Positions 8,534 through 16,312 of a stretch of 44,734 bases of DNA are shown in pieces. This DNA comes from Chloroflexota bacterium. Its GTDB lineage: Bacteria > Chloroflexota > Chloroflexia > Chloroflexales > Roseiflexaceae. The translations under genes and the position numbers were made by a program. Under the pieces are notes generated by a model. That model made no database searches, was not told where the DNA came from, and worked only from the letters and a program-made list of their open reading frames with translations. Each line of letters starts with the position of its first letter. Position 1 is the first letter of the stretch. The stretch is taken from positions 1 through 44,734 of the forward strand of contig JAGWYG010000020.1 of NCBI GenBank assembly GCA_018969485.1. The letters run 5' to 3'.

Positions 8534-9580
8534 ATGCCAGCGACCGACGACGACATGATCCAGCAGCTTCGCCACCAGGTTGCTGCGCTCGGTGATGCCG
8601 TGGCGCAGCTCAGCGCAGCGGTACAGGCCTGCAACGCCGAGCTCGACATCCTCCGGCGTCGATGCGGTGACGTGCCCGGGCGCCCCGCAGCCGTCGCCGC
8701 GCCGGCGCGGCGCGTCGCGCTCGCCAGCATGCTCGGCGCTGCCGCCGGCATCGCCCTCGCCGCCCGGCCGGCAGCCGCCCGCCCGGCCGATCCGGCGATC
8801 GCCACTGCGGTGGACGCCGGCGGATCGGTGACGGTGTCGGGCACCACGCGGATCACCAGCACGAGCGCCATCGGCGTGGCCGGGTACAGCACCAGCACCA
8901 GCGGGGCTGGCGTGTACGGCGAGGCGACCAATGGCCTGGGCCAGGGTACGCGCGGCGTTCATGGCGTGGCAGCGAGCAACCAGGGCATCGGCGTGCTGGG
9001 CGAGAATCTCAGCAGCGGCACTGGCGCGGTCGCGATTGTGGGCCGGGCCAGCGGGCCTGAAGGGGTGGCGGTGTGGGCCGAGCAGAACCACCCGACGGCG
9101 TCGTCTGTCGCTGTCCAGGGCTTTGTTCGCAGCAGCAGCCACAAGACCATCGGCGTCTATGGCTGGGCCAGCGCACTCGATGGCAGAGGAACCGGCGTCC
9201 ACGGCAGGGCGGATGGTCCGACCGGCACCGGCGTCAAGGGGTCGGCTGCGGCCACGACCGGCCAGAACACTGGCGTCGCCGGATACGCCGTCAGCCCGCA
9301 GGGGACCGGGGTCTATGGCAGCAACACCGCGACCACGGGCACGACCTACGGTGTGCTCGGCTCGGTGGCGAGCCCGACCGGATTTGCGCTGTATGCCCAG
9401 GGCGCGCTCAAGGTCACCGGGCGTAGCTACCTGGCAGCCCCGGCCTCGACGCCGCCCAGCAGCATGATGAGCAACGGCTCGATCTCGTTCTGGGTCGATG
9501 AGGGTGGGAGTGCGCTCAAGATTGCGGTGAAGCGCGCCAGTGGCGCATCGGCGACGGTGACGCTGCCGCTGGGGAAGTGA
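8534..9580 (+). CDS. Coiled-coil / Tat-like signal / Gly-rich beta-repeat surface protein (copy 1)
   Basis: 348-residue protein without a recognised enzymatic domain. Residues about 1-48 form a predicted amphipathic coiled coil (heptad-like QQLRHQVAALGDAVAQLSA). A twin-Arg, Ala-rich hydrophobic stretch follows (RRVALASMLGAAAGIALAAR, ending ARPAAARPA), resembling a Tat signal with an unusually long N-region. Residues about 100-290 are degenerate repeats of the type G-V-x-G-x-x-x-x-x-x-G-x-G-V-x-G, suggesting a beta-solenoid or fibre-like domain. The C-terminus carries a conserved block (AQGALKVTGRSYL, then ISFW). AGGAGGG at 8523-8529 supports the ATG. The next gene is a paralogue with the same layout. 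Export and a surface role are inferences. Confidence 0.85.
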   Translation: MPATDDDMIQQLRHQVAALGDAVAQLSAAVQACNAELDILRRRCGDVPGRPAAVAAPARRVALASMLGAAAGIALAARPAAARPADPAIATAVDAGGSVTVSGTTRITSTSAIGVAGYSTSTSGAGVYGEATNGLGQGTRGVHGVAASNQGIGVLGENLSSGTGAVAIVGRASGPEGVAVWAEQNHPTASSVAVQGFVRSSSHKTIGVYGWASALDGRGTGVHGRADGPTGTGVKGSAAATTGQNTGVAGYAVSPQGTGVYGSNTATTGTTYGVLGSVASPTGFALYAQGALKVTGRSYLAAPASTPPSSMMSNGSISFWVDEGGSALKIAVKRASGASATVTLPLGK

Positions 9581-9731
9581 TCCGGCGGGCCGCCACCGGC
9601 ATCTGGGCAGGCGGCGCGCCGCCCGGACGGCTCGGGGTGGCCATCGATCCCCGGTGGGCATGCCGCATGCGCCGCAGGGTCACGGTGCTGTACGTCCCAT
9701 GCTGGCTCAACGATGTCGATCGGAGGAGACC

Positions 9732-10787
9732 ATGACAGCAGCCTTCACGGAGCCGTGCAGCGGATCGATCGCTGCGATGTCGGTCGAGGCGCTCTGGCAG
9801 CACGTGCAGACGCTTGCGGCAACCTGTGCCGCCTGGCATGCCGACCGGCAGCATCTAGCGACGCTGACGGCGGAGTGCGCCGCGTTGCGCGCCGAGCTCA
9901 CCGAGGTGCGGCGTCACATCGCCGCCATCGAGGCCGAGAACCGCGCGCTGCGCCACGCCAGCGCCGCCGGGGCGGCGACACCCGCCGCAGCCATGCCACA
10001 CCCCACCAGCCCCGCCCGCCCCGCCCGCCGCGCCGCGCTCGCCGGCATGCTCGGCGTCGCAGCCGGCCTGGCGCTGGTGCCACGCGCCGCCGCGGCCGCC
10101 AGCGGCGATCCCGTGAGGGCCGGTCAGTCGGTGGGCTGCACCGGCACCACGCAGATCACGACCACCACCGGCACCGGCCTGCGCGGCAGAGCGACGGCGA
10201 CCTCCGGCGACGTGATGGGCCTGCATGGCGTGACCGCCAGCCCCGGCGGGGCCGGGGTGTTTGGCGTCAATATGGCCTCCACGGGCGTGCCTGCCAATGG
10301 CGTCGTCGGCCAGAGCCTCTCCACTCACGGCGTCGGCGTGTATGGCGTCGCCGCTACAGCCACTGGCCCGACGATCGGCGTCCGTGGCCGAACGAACAGC
10401 CCGACCAGCACGGCCGTCAAAGGCGAGGCAGTGACCAACGAGGGGTCTGCGATTGGCGTCAGCGGCGAGTCGTCCGCGCCGGGCGGGTATGGTGTATTCG
10501 GGTATGCGAAAGCGACAGCGGGCGTGAACTACGGCGTGTACGGACGATCCGACAGCCCGACGACCGGCTGGGCGGTCTGGGCCCAGGGCCGTCTGCGCGT
10601 CACCGGCCGATCGTTTCTGCATGCGCCGAACACGCCGCCAGCGCTGGGGGCGCTGCCTAACAGCACCATCTCGTTCTGGCATGAGCCGGCCGCGAGCGGC
10701 GGCGCACCGCTGGGGCGGCTGCATGTGCAGATCAAGACCAGCGCCGGCCAGGTGTTCCGGGCCTCCATCCCGCTGGTGAACCCATGA
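9732..10787 (+). CDS. Coiled-coil / Tat-like signal / Gly-rich beta-repeat surface protein (copy 2)
   Basis: 351-residue paralogue of the preceding gene, with the same order: an N-terminal coiled coil (residues about 15-75, rich in Leu/Ala/Glu heptads), a Pro/Ala linker, a twin-Arg hydrophobic stretch (RRAALAGMLGVAAGLALV followed by PRAAAA), Gly-rich GV-x-G repeats and a C-terminal block (AQGRLRVTGRSFL, then ISFW) matching copy 1. The ATG at 9732 is chosen because GGAGGAG (9722-9728) sits just upstream; a longer frame to 9654 has no such support. The two copies are clearly diverged rather than a recent duplication. Function is unknown; a surface or secreted structural role is inferred from the signal and repeats. 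Confidence 0.85.
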   Translation: MTAAFTEPCSGSIAAMSVEALWQHVQTLAATCAAWHADRQHLATLTAECAALRAELTEVRRHIAAIEAENRALRHASAAGAATPAAAMPHPTSPARPARRAALAGMLGVAAGLALVPRAAAAASGDPVRAGQSVGCTGTTQITTTTGTGLRGRATATSGDVMGLHGVTASPGGAGVFGVNMASTGVPANGVVGQSLSTHGVGVYGVAATATGPTIGVRGRTNSPTSTAVKGEAVTNEGSAIGVSGESSAPGGYGVFGYAKATAGVNYGVYGRSDSPTTGWAVWAQGRLRVTGRSFLHAPNTPPALGALPNSTISFWHEPAASGGAPLGRLHVQIKTSAGQVFRASIPLVNP

Positions 10788-10866
10788 TGGCAGTGCGCCG
10801 GCCGCCTGCTGCCCGGCATGGTCGGCGCGTTTTCTGGCGCAGCCACCACCCCGGGCGCGGTGCCCG

Positions 10867-10875
10867 TGGTATGCT
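10867..10875 (+). promoter_or_regulatory. Extended -10 element before the GH3 gene
   Basis: TGG followed by TATGCT (10870-10875) forms an extended -10 element 30 bases before the GH3 start. No clear -35 box is seen. A similar TGG-TATACT element precedes the unknown acidic gene near 42.47 kb. Confidence 0.4.
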
Positions 10876-10905
10876 TGGGGCGCACTCGCCGCACGGAGGA
10901 GCCAC

Positions 10906-12723
10906 ATGTCAGTGACCAGCCATACCACCGCCGATGGATTCACCTGGCGCGACCTGAACCAGAACGGGCGCCTCGATCCATACGAAGACCCGCGTCGCCC
11001 GATCGACGAGCGCATCAGCGACCTGCTGGCGCAGATGACTCTCGAAGAGAAAGCCGGGCTGATGTTCCACACGATGATCGGCATGAATCCCGACGGCAGC
11101 CTGAGCGAGGATGGCGGCCCGTTTGGCGGCGCGCCCACCAGCGTGATGGTTCGCGAGCAGCATCTCACGCACTTCAACGTGCTGTTCGCCGCGCCGCCGC
11201 GCCAGATGGCCGAGTGGCACAACCGGCTGCAGCAACTTGCGCAGCAGACGCGCCTCGGCATTCCCGTGACGGTCTCGAGCGATCCGCGCCACGCCTTCAC
11301 CACCAATCCGGCGGTCAGTTTCATGGCCGGCGCGTTCTCGCAGTGGCCCGAGCCGCTCGGACTGGCCGCGATCGACGATCCGGCGCTGGTCGAAGCCTTC
11401 GCCGACATCGCACGACGCGAATACCTGGCGGTCGGCATCCGCGTCGCGCTGCATCCGCAGGTCGATCTGGCGACCGAGCCACGCTGGTCGCGCATCAACG
11501 GCACCTTCGGCGAGGATGCCGAGCGCACCGGCCGGTTGGCAGCGGCCTACGTGCGTGGCTTCCAGGGGGCCGCACTGGGCCCGCACAGCGTCGCCTGCAT
11601 GGTGAAACACTTTCCCGGCGGAGGGCCGCAGCTTGACGGTCACGATCCGCACTTCGCCTGGGGCCGCGAGCAGGTCTATCCCGGTGGCCAGTTCGAGTAC
11701 CATCTGCGTCCGTTCGCCGCCGTGCTGGCCGCCGGCGCCGCCCAGATCATGCCGTACTACGGCATGCCGGTCGGCCTCGACTACCCCGAGCTGGGCTTCA
11801 GCTTCAATCGGCCGGTCATCACCGGGCTGCTGCGCGAACGCCTCGGCTTCGACGGGGTGGTCTGCACCGACTGGGGCCTGCTGACCGACCGGGAGATCAT
11901 GGGCGAGCCGATGCCGGCGGCGAGCTGGGGCGTCGAGCAGCTGAGCCGGCCGGAGAAGATCGCGCTGATCCTCGATGCTGGCGTCGATCAGTTTGGCGGC
12001 GAAGCCTGCCCCGAGGAGCTCGTCGCGCTCGTCCGCAGCGGTCGGGTCGCCGAGGCCCGGCTCGATGTCTCGGTGCGCCGCCTGCTGCGCGACAAGTTCC
12101 GCCTGGGATTGTTCGACGCGCCGCTGGTCGATCCTGTCGCCGCCGAATCCATCGTCGGCGCCGCCGAGTTCCGCGCCGCCGGTGCGGCCGCCCAACGCGC
12201 TGCATTCGTCCTGCTGAAGGACGACGACCGGCGGCTGCCGCTGCGCGCGCGGCCACGGCTGTACCTCGAGGGGGTCGATCCGGCGCTGGCGCAGCGTGAT
12301 GCCGAGATCGTGACCGATCCCGACGAGGCGGACCTGGCGCTCATCCGGCTGCAGACGCCGCATCAGCCGGCGCCCGGCGGGCCGGCCTTCTTCGCGAGCC
12401 TGTTCCGTGGCGGCGATCTGGATGTCAAGGAGCCGGAGCGCGCCAGGATTCTGGCGCTGCTGGCACGTTGTCCGACGATCGTCGACATTGCCCTGGAGCG
12501 CCCGGCGGTCATCCCGGAGATCGCCAGCGCCTGTGCGGTGTTGCTGGCCAACTTTGGCGCCAGCGATGCGGCGCTGCTCGACGTCGTGTTCGGCCGGGCG
12601 GTGCCACGGGGCACGCTGCCGTTCGAATTGCCGTCGTCGATGGCGGCGGTGCGGCGACAGCAGAGCGATGTGCCGTATGACTCGGCCGAGCCGCTGTTTC
12701 CGTATGGTGCCGGGCTGCGCTGA
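10906..12723 (+). CDS. Glycoside hydrolase family 3 protein (beta-glucosidase-like)
   Basis: 605-residue GH3 enzyme expected to remove beta-linked sugars from non-reducing ends. The (alpha/beta)8 domain contains KHFPGGG (residues 234-240) and the nucleophile Asp322 in GVVCTDWGL; a smaller alpha/beta sandwich domain follows. No signal peptide is visible, so it is probably cytoplasmic and acts on imported oligosaccharides. Near the N-terminus DLNQNGRLDPYED (16-28) matches an EF-hand-like calcium loop (Asp16, Asn18, Asn20, Asp24, Glu27). The ATG has a good GGAGGA site upstream. A DinB-like gene follows after 23 bases. Sugar specificity cannot be read from the sequence. Confidence 0.93.
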   Translation: MSVTSHTTADGFTWRDLNQNGRLDPYEDPRRPIDERISDLLAQMTLEEKAGLMFHTMIGMNPDGSLSEDGGPFGGAPTSVMVREQHLTHFNVLFAAPPRQMAEWHNRLQQLAQQTRLGIPVTVSSDPRHAFTTNPAVSFMAGAFSQWPEPLGLAAIDDPALVEAFADIARREYLAVGIRVALHPQVDLATEPRWSRINGTFGEDAERTGRLAAAYVRGFQGAALGPHSVACMVKHFPGGGPQLDGHDPHFAWGREQVYPGGQFEYHLRPFAAVLAAGAAQIMPYYGMPVGLDYPELGFSFNRPVITGLLRERLGFDGVVCTDWGLLTDREIMGEPMPAASWGVEQLSRPEKIALILDAGVDQFGGEACPEELVALVRSGRVAEARLDVSVRRLLRDKFRLGLFDAPLVDPVAAESIVGAAEFRAAGAAAQRAAFVLLKDDDRRLPLRARPRLYLEGVDPALAQRDAEIVTDPDEADLALIRLQTPHQPAPGGPAFFASLFRGGDLDVKEPERARILALLARCPTIVDIALERPAVIPEIASACAVLLANFGASDAALLDVVFGRAVPRGTLPFELPSSMAAVRRQQSDVPYDSAEPLFPYGAGLR

Positions 12724-12746
12724 AGCCGGGCGACAAGGAGTTCATG

Positions 12747-13226
12747 ATGCATGCAGCGGCGTTCCGGCGCGTGTTCGAGTATCATCTGCGCGCCAACGAC
12801 ATGGTATGGCACCTCTGTGATGCGCTGGACGATGCCAGGTTCGATCAGCAGGACGGCTACGGCCACGGTTCGATCCGGGCCGAGCTGATGCATCTGCTCG
12901 ATGTCGATCTGGTCTGGTTCAGCGCACTGCATCGGCGCCCCCCCGGCGATGCGCTGTCGCCTGCCGCGAGCCGCGCCGAACTGCACCGGCAGCGCCACGC
13001 GGTCGCGACGATGATGCGCGCGTGGCTGGCGGCGCTGGATGATGCGCACCTGTTCCAGCAGCCGATCCGCGAGCCAGCCGAGGATCGCGGCCTGTTCGTG
13101 TGGCAGGTCCTGATCCATGTGATCAACCACGGCACGGATCATCGCGCACAGCTGCTGCGCCGGCTGCACGATCTGGGCGTGGCGACGCCGCCGCAGGATT
13201 TCATCTTCGATCTCGCCGAACACTGA
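12747..13226 (+). CDS. DinB-like four-helix bundle protein
   Basis: 159-residue member of the DinB/YfiT superfamily, small metal-binding four-helix bundles that often act as thiol-dependent transferases. Candidate metal ligands are the His in ELMHLLD and the two His in VINHGTDHRAQL, which give the usual three-His pattern. AAGGAG (12735-12740) is 3 bases from an ATG at 12744 and 6 from the ATG at 12747, so the latter is chosen. It lies just downstream of the GH3 gene and is probably co-transcribed. The substrate is unknown. Confidence 0.85.
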   Translation: MHAAAFRRVFEYHLRANDMVWHLCDALDDARFDQQDGYGHGSIRAELMHLLDVDLVWFSALHRRPPGDALSPAASRAELHRQRHAVATMMRAWLAALDDAHLFQQPIREPAEDRGLFVWQVLIHVINHGTDHRAQLLRRLHDLGVATPPQDFIFDLAEH

Positions 13227-13259
13227 TGCCGTGTCTGGTGCATCGTGCGGCCGCATGCG

Positions 13260-13289
13260 TTGACGTCCGACGCGCGCCACGCGTATACT
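13260..13289 (+). promoter_or_regulatory. Sigma70-type promoter for the ThuA-domain gene
   Basis: TTGACG (13260-13265) and TATACT (13284-13289) are separated by 18 bases. The ThuA start codon is 44 bases after the -10 box. It gives the gene its own transcription start, separate from GH3-dinB. Confidence 0.7.
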
Positions 13290-13332
13290 CTGGGCATGCC
13301 GCCCGCTGGCGTGCAGCAGAGTGAGGACATGC

Positions 13333-14055
13333 ATGAGCACCATTCGCGTCACCATCTGGAACGAATACCGTCACGAGAAGCACGCCGATCACCCGGCGAG
13401 CACCCTGTATCCCAACGGCATCCACGGCGCCATCGCCGAAGGCCTTGCTCCCGAGGGGTTCGCTGTCGGCACGGCGACGCTCGACGAGCCGGAGCACGGG
13501 CTGTCGGGCGACGTGCTGGCGAACACCGATGTGCTGATCTGGTGGGGCCACATGGCTCACCACGAGGTGAGCGACGTGATCGTCGACCGCGTGCAGCGCC
13601 GGGTGCACGAGGGCATGGGCCTGATCGTGCTGCACTCCGGGCACTTCTCCAAGATCTTCCGCCGCCTGATGGGGACCACCTGCGACCTGAAGTGGCGCGA
13701 GGCCGACGACATCGAGCGCGTCTGGGTGGTCGAGCCGGGGCATGCCATCGCGGCCGGGTTGCCAGAGTACTTCGAGCTGCCCGAGGAGATGTACGGCGAG
13801 CGCTTTGACATCCCGGCGCCCGAGAACCTGATCTTCGTGAGCTGGTTCACCGGCGGTGAGGTCTTCCGCAGCGGCGCATGCTACACCCGTGGCCTGGGCA
13901 AGGTCTTCTACTTCCGCCCGGGGCACGAGTCCTATCCTACGTATTTCGATGCGCACGTGCGGCGCGTGATCGCCAACGCGGTGCGCTGGGCGGCGCCGTC
14001 GCACGGCCCGCGGCCAGTGTTCGGCAATGCGCGGCCGCTCGAGCCACGCGCCTGA
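13333..14055 (+). CDS. ThuA-domain protein (trehalose-utilisation type)
   Basis: 240-residue class I glutamine amidotransferase-like fold of the ThuA family, found in sugar-utilisation clusters (ThuA/ThuB of trehalose and related disaccharides). Features seen are [12 protein letters not shown] at the start, the central sheet strand [13 protein letters not shown], the [15 protein letters not shown] turn in place of a nucleophile elbow, and the C-terminal [16 protein letters not shown]. The ATG at 13333 has GAGGA (13323-13327) five bases upstream. Gfo/Idh/MocA proteins are the usual ThuA partners, and two lie in this window (6.0 and 15.0 kb). The biochemical role of ThuA proteins is still not well defined. 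Confidence 0.9.
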   Translation: MSTIRVTIWNEYRHEKHADHPASTLYPNGIHGAIAEGLAPEGFAVGTATLDEPEHGLSGDVLANTDVLIWWGHMAHHEVSDVIVDRVQRRVHEGMGLIVLHSGHFSKIFRRLMGTTCDLKWREADDIERVWVVEPGHAIAAGLPEYFELPEEMYGERFDIPAPENLIFVSWFTGGEVFRSGACYTRGLGKVFYFRPGHESYPTYFDAHVRRVIANAVRWAAPSHGPRPVFGNARPLEPRA

Positions 14056-14063
14056 TACGCCCC

Positions 14064-14102
14064 GCCGGATGCCACGCGATCCCTGGTCGCGCGACATCCG
14101 GC
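14064..14102. terminator. Strong stem-loop between convergent genes
   Basis: GCCGGATG (14064-14071) pairs with CATCCGGC (14095-14102); within it CGCGA (14075-14079) pairs with TCGCG (14087-14091) around a 7-base loop, with a small symmetric internal loop. It starts 9 bases after the ThuA stop and lies between convergent genes, so it may act on both strands. No clear T-run is present. Confidence 0.6.
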
Positions 14103-14168
14103 CGCACCGTCGCCCGCCGGGCTGGTGCGGCGGCCGAGGCGTCCGGCCGCGCAGCGGCGCATCAGCCT

Positions 14169-14188
14169 GCGCGACCGGCCGGTCGCGC
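14169..14188. repeat. Perfect 20-base palindrome
   Basis: GCGCGACCGG is followed directly by its reverse complement CCGGTCGCGC with no loop. It sits in the 252-base gap between the convergent ThuA and HD-domain genes. It could be a cruciform, a protein-binding site or part of a terminator. Otherwise this gap shows no gene. Confidence 0.7.
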
Positions 14189-14307
14189 CAGCATCGACGC
14201 GATGGCTGCATCGATCGGCGCCGGTGTGCGCCGCGTCATCGGAACGCAGCACCAGGCGCGCGGTGGCATGCTGCTCGCGGCCGTGGCAGCGGCAGGCGCA
14301 GCCGCCA

Positions 14308-15045
14308 TCACAGCAGCTGCACCTCGTTGATCACCAGGCTGAAGCGGCAGCCGAGATACTCGGCCGCACGCCGGCACATCAGCATGCGCGACAGAAAGAT
14401 CTCGAAATAGTCCATCACCGACGCGATGGCCGCATCGATCGTCAGCGTCAGCGTCAGCGTGTGCGCCTCGTGATCGATATGCATCACCGAGCGCGTCGTG
14501 GCATGATTCACGCGGTCGTGAATGTCGAAGCTGGCGGGATCGGGATTGTGCACCCGCGAGCGATGGACATCGGCCTTGTCGGCGAGGATGAGCGCCGCCG
14601 CCACCGGGCTGATCGCATGGCCACGCTCCTCCTCATGGTTGCCGATCGCGCCCATGATCGTCACCGTCTCATCGATCGGCATGCCGAGGGCGAACAGGAC
14701 GTCGTGGGCGAGCAGGGCGCCTACCTGGCCGTGATTCTGGCGGTTGACCAGATTGCCGATATCGTGCAGCAGCCCGGCGATTGCGACAAGCTCGCACTGG
14801 CGTGGCGAATACCCCAGCTGACGCAGCAATTCGGCCGCGCTTCGTGCGACGACGCTGGCGTGGCGCTGGCCGTGTTCGGTATAGCCGATCTGGCGCAGGC
14901 TGTCGTTGGCCACCCGTACGTAGGCCTGCACCCGCGGATGGCCCCAGACCTGCTCCGGCGTCACCCGGTCCGCCACCCGGTCGTCGGCGACGCCATCGGC
15001 GGGCAGGTCGGCGACGACGATCAGCCGCTGGTCATCGCGCTGCAT
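14308..15045 (-). CDS. HD-domain phosphohydrolase
   Basis: 245-residue HD-superfamily metal-dependent phosphohydrolase. The metal-binding residues are visible: His62 in QRHAS, the His94-Asp95 pair in GLLHDIGN, His105 in NQNHGQ-like context, the NHEEE segment and ADKADVHRSR. Members act on nucleotides or cyclic nucleotides; the substrate is not predictable here. The start is set at 15045 by AGGAGG just upstream; a longer frame to 15177 would run deep into the preceding gene. It overlaps the end of the upstream Gfo/Idh/MocA gene by 14 bases, implying translational coupling. Confidence 0.87.
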   Translation of the reverse strand: MQRDDQRLIVVADLPADGVADDRVADRVTPEQVWGHPRVQAYVRVANDSLRQIGYTEHGQRHASVVARSAAELLRQLGYSPRQCELVAIAGLLHDIGNLVNRQNHGQVGALLAHDVLFALGMPIDETVTIMGAIGNHEEERGHAISPVAAALILADKADVHRSRVHNPDPASFDIHDRVNHATTRSVMHIDHEAHTLTLTLTIDAAIASVMDYFEIFLSRMLMCRRAAEYLGCRFSLVINEVQLL

Positions 15046-16192
15046 CAGCGGCCTCCTGATCGCCCGCGAATGCTGCGAGCTCCACGGCGATGCCACCATG
15101 CGCCGCAGAGTATCGCGCCGCCGCGAGCGCACGATCGACTGCCAGCCCGGCGGCGAGGCTGGCGGTGGTCGTCCCACCAGCGATCAGATCGGCGAGCGCG
15201 GCGGCATGCCACTGCAGGACCCCCGTCGGCATCTCGGGCGATGGCAGCGCCGCGGCTGGCTGGACACGGCTCGCGGTCACCCGGCGCAGCGTCGTCGCCG
15301 CGGCTCCGCCAGTCGCCAGCTCGAGGCTATTGGGATCGCGCGAGTCGTAGCGACAGCTGCCCAGCGCGCCGTACGCCTCGATGACGATCTCGTCGCCCGC
15401 GCCGGGAACAACCTTGGAGACCTCGATGGTGCCGTATGCGCCGTCGTCGAGCTCGATCGTCAGCCACGCGATGTCGTCGGCCGTCACTGGCACCAGCGCG
15501 CCGCTGGCATCGGGCCGTTGCGCGACGACGGTGCGCAGCCGCGCCGAGATGCGGCGAATCGGGCCGAGCAGGTATTCGACGAGATCCAGCAGATGGCTGC
15601 CCAGATCGATCAGCACACCGCTGCCGGCGCCGGCCGTGCGCCACGAGACCGGGCGGTCCCCGCGCAGATTGCTGGCGCGGTAGTAGCGCATGTGAACGCT
15701 GCGCACGGTGCCGAGCGCGCCGCTGGCAACGTGCTGCCGCAGCTGCTGGATCGCCGGCACGTGCCGATTGTGATAGTTCACGCCGGCGCGCACGCCCTGC
15801 GCTGCGGCCTGCGCGACCAGCCGCGCCGATTCGGCCGGATCGGCCGTAAGTGGCTTCTCCATGAACAGATCGCGGCGGCTGGCCAGCACCGCGTCGCCGA
15901 TCCAGCCATGCGCGCCGGTGGGGGCGCAGCAGTCGACCAGGGTCACCGCCGGATTGGCCAGCAGCGCGTCGATCGAGGTGCCACAGGCGACGCCGTCGCC
16001 CAGCTCGCGCTGCGCCCGTGCGGCCGAAGCGTCGCTGGCAGTGGCGACTGCGACCAATCGCGGTATGCCGGGGAGCCCCGGGTACATCAGGGGTACCATG
16101 CGGATGACGAGCGCATGAAGCCGCCCGATGCCGCCGTAGCCAATCAGACCGATGCCGATGTGCTGCGCGTCGCTCTGCCCACGCTGAATCAC
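15032..16192 (-). CDS. Gfo/Idh/MocA family oxidoreductase (second copy)
   Basis: 386-residue NAD(P)-dependent oxidoreductase of the Gfo/Idh/MocA family. The Rossmann loop is GIGLIGYGGIGRLH, the conserved E-K-P sits in FMEKPLTADP, and the C-terminal domain has LIDLGSHLLDLVEYLLG, typical of the family. An ATG exists at 16207, but the sequence ATGAGGAGC that follows supplies an AGGAG seven bases before GTG at 16192; that GTG is therefore taken as the start. The HD hydrolase overlaps its 3' end. It differs strongly from the 6.0 kb copy, so it is not a recent duplicate. The substrate is unknown. Confidence 0.9.
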   Translation of the reverse strand: MIQRGQSDAQHIGIGLIGYGGIGRLHALVIRMVPLMYPGLPGIPRLVAVATASDASAARAQRELGDGVACGTSIDALLANPAVTLVDCCAPTGAHGWIGDAVLASRRDLFMEKPLTADPAESARLVAQAAAQGVRAGVNYHNRHVPAIQQLRQHVASGALGTVRSVHMRYYRASNLRGDRPVSWRTAGAGSGVLIDLGSHLLDLVEYLLGPIRRISARLRTVVAQRPDASGALVPVTADDIAWLTIELDDGAYGTIEVSKVVPGAGDEIVIEAYGALGSCRYDSRDPNSLELATGGAAATTLRRVTASRVQPAAALPSPEMPTGVLQWHAAALADLIAGGTTTASLAAGLAVDRALAAARYSAAHGGIAVELAAFAGDQEAADAAR

Positions 16193-16312
16193 GTCACTGC
16201 TCCTCATGTTCGTATCGCAGCCGGTCGATGACGCCCCATGGCGCGCGATGCCTGCGATGCGCGGATTCTGCCGATCGCCCGCCGGGATCGGCGCTCCATC
16301 GACTGCTGCGGA

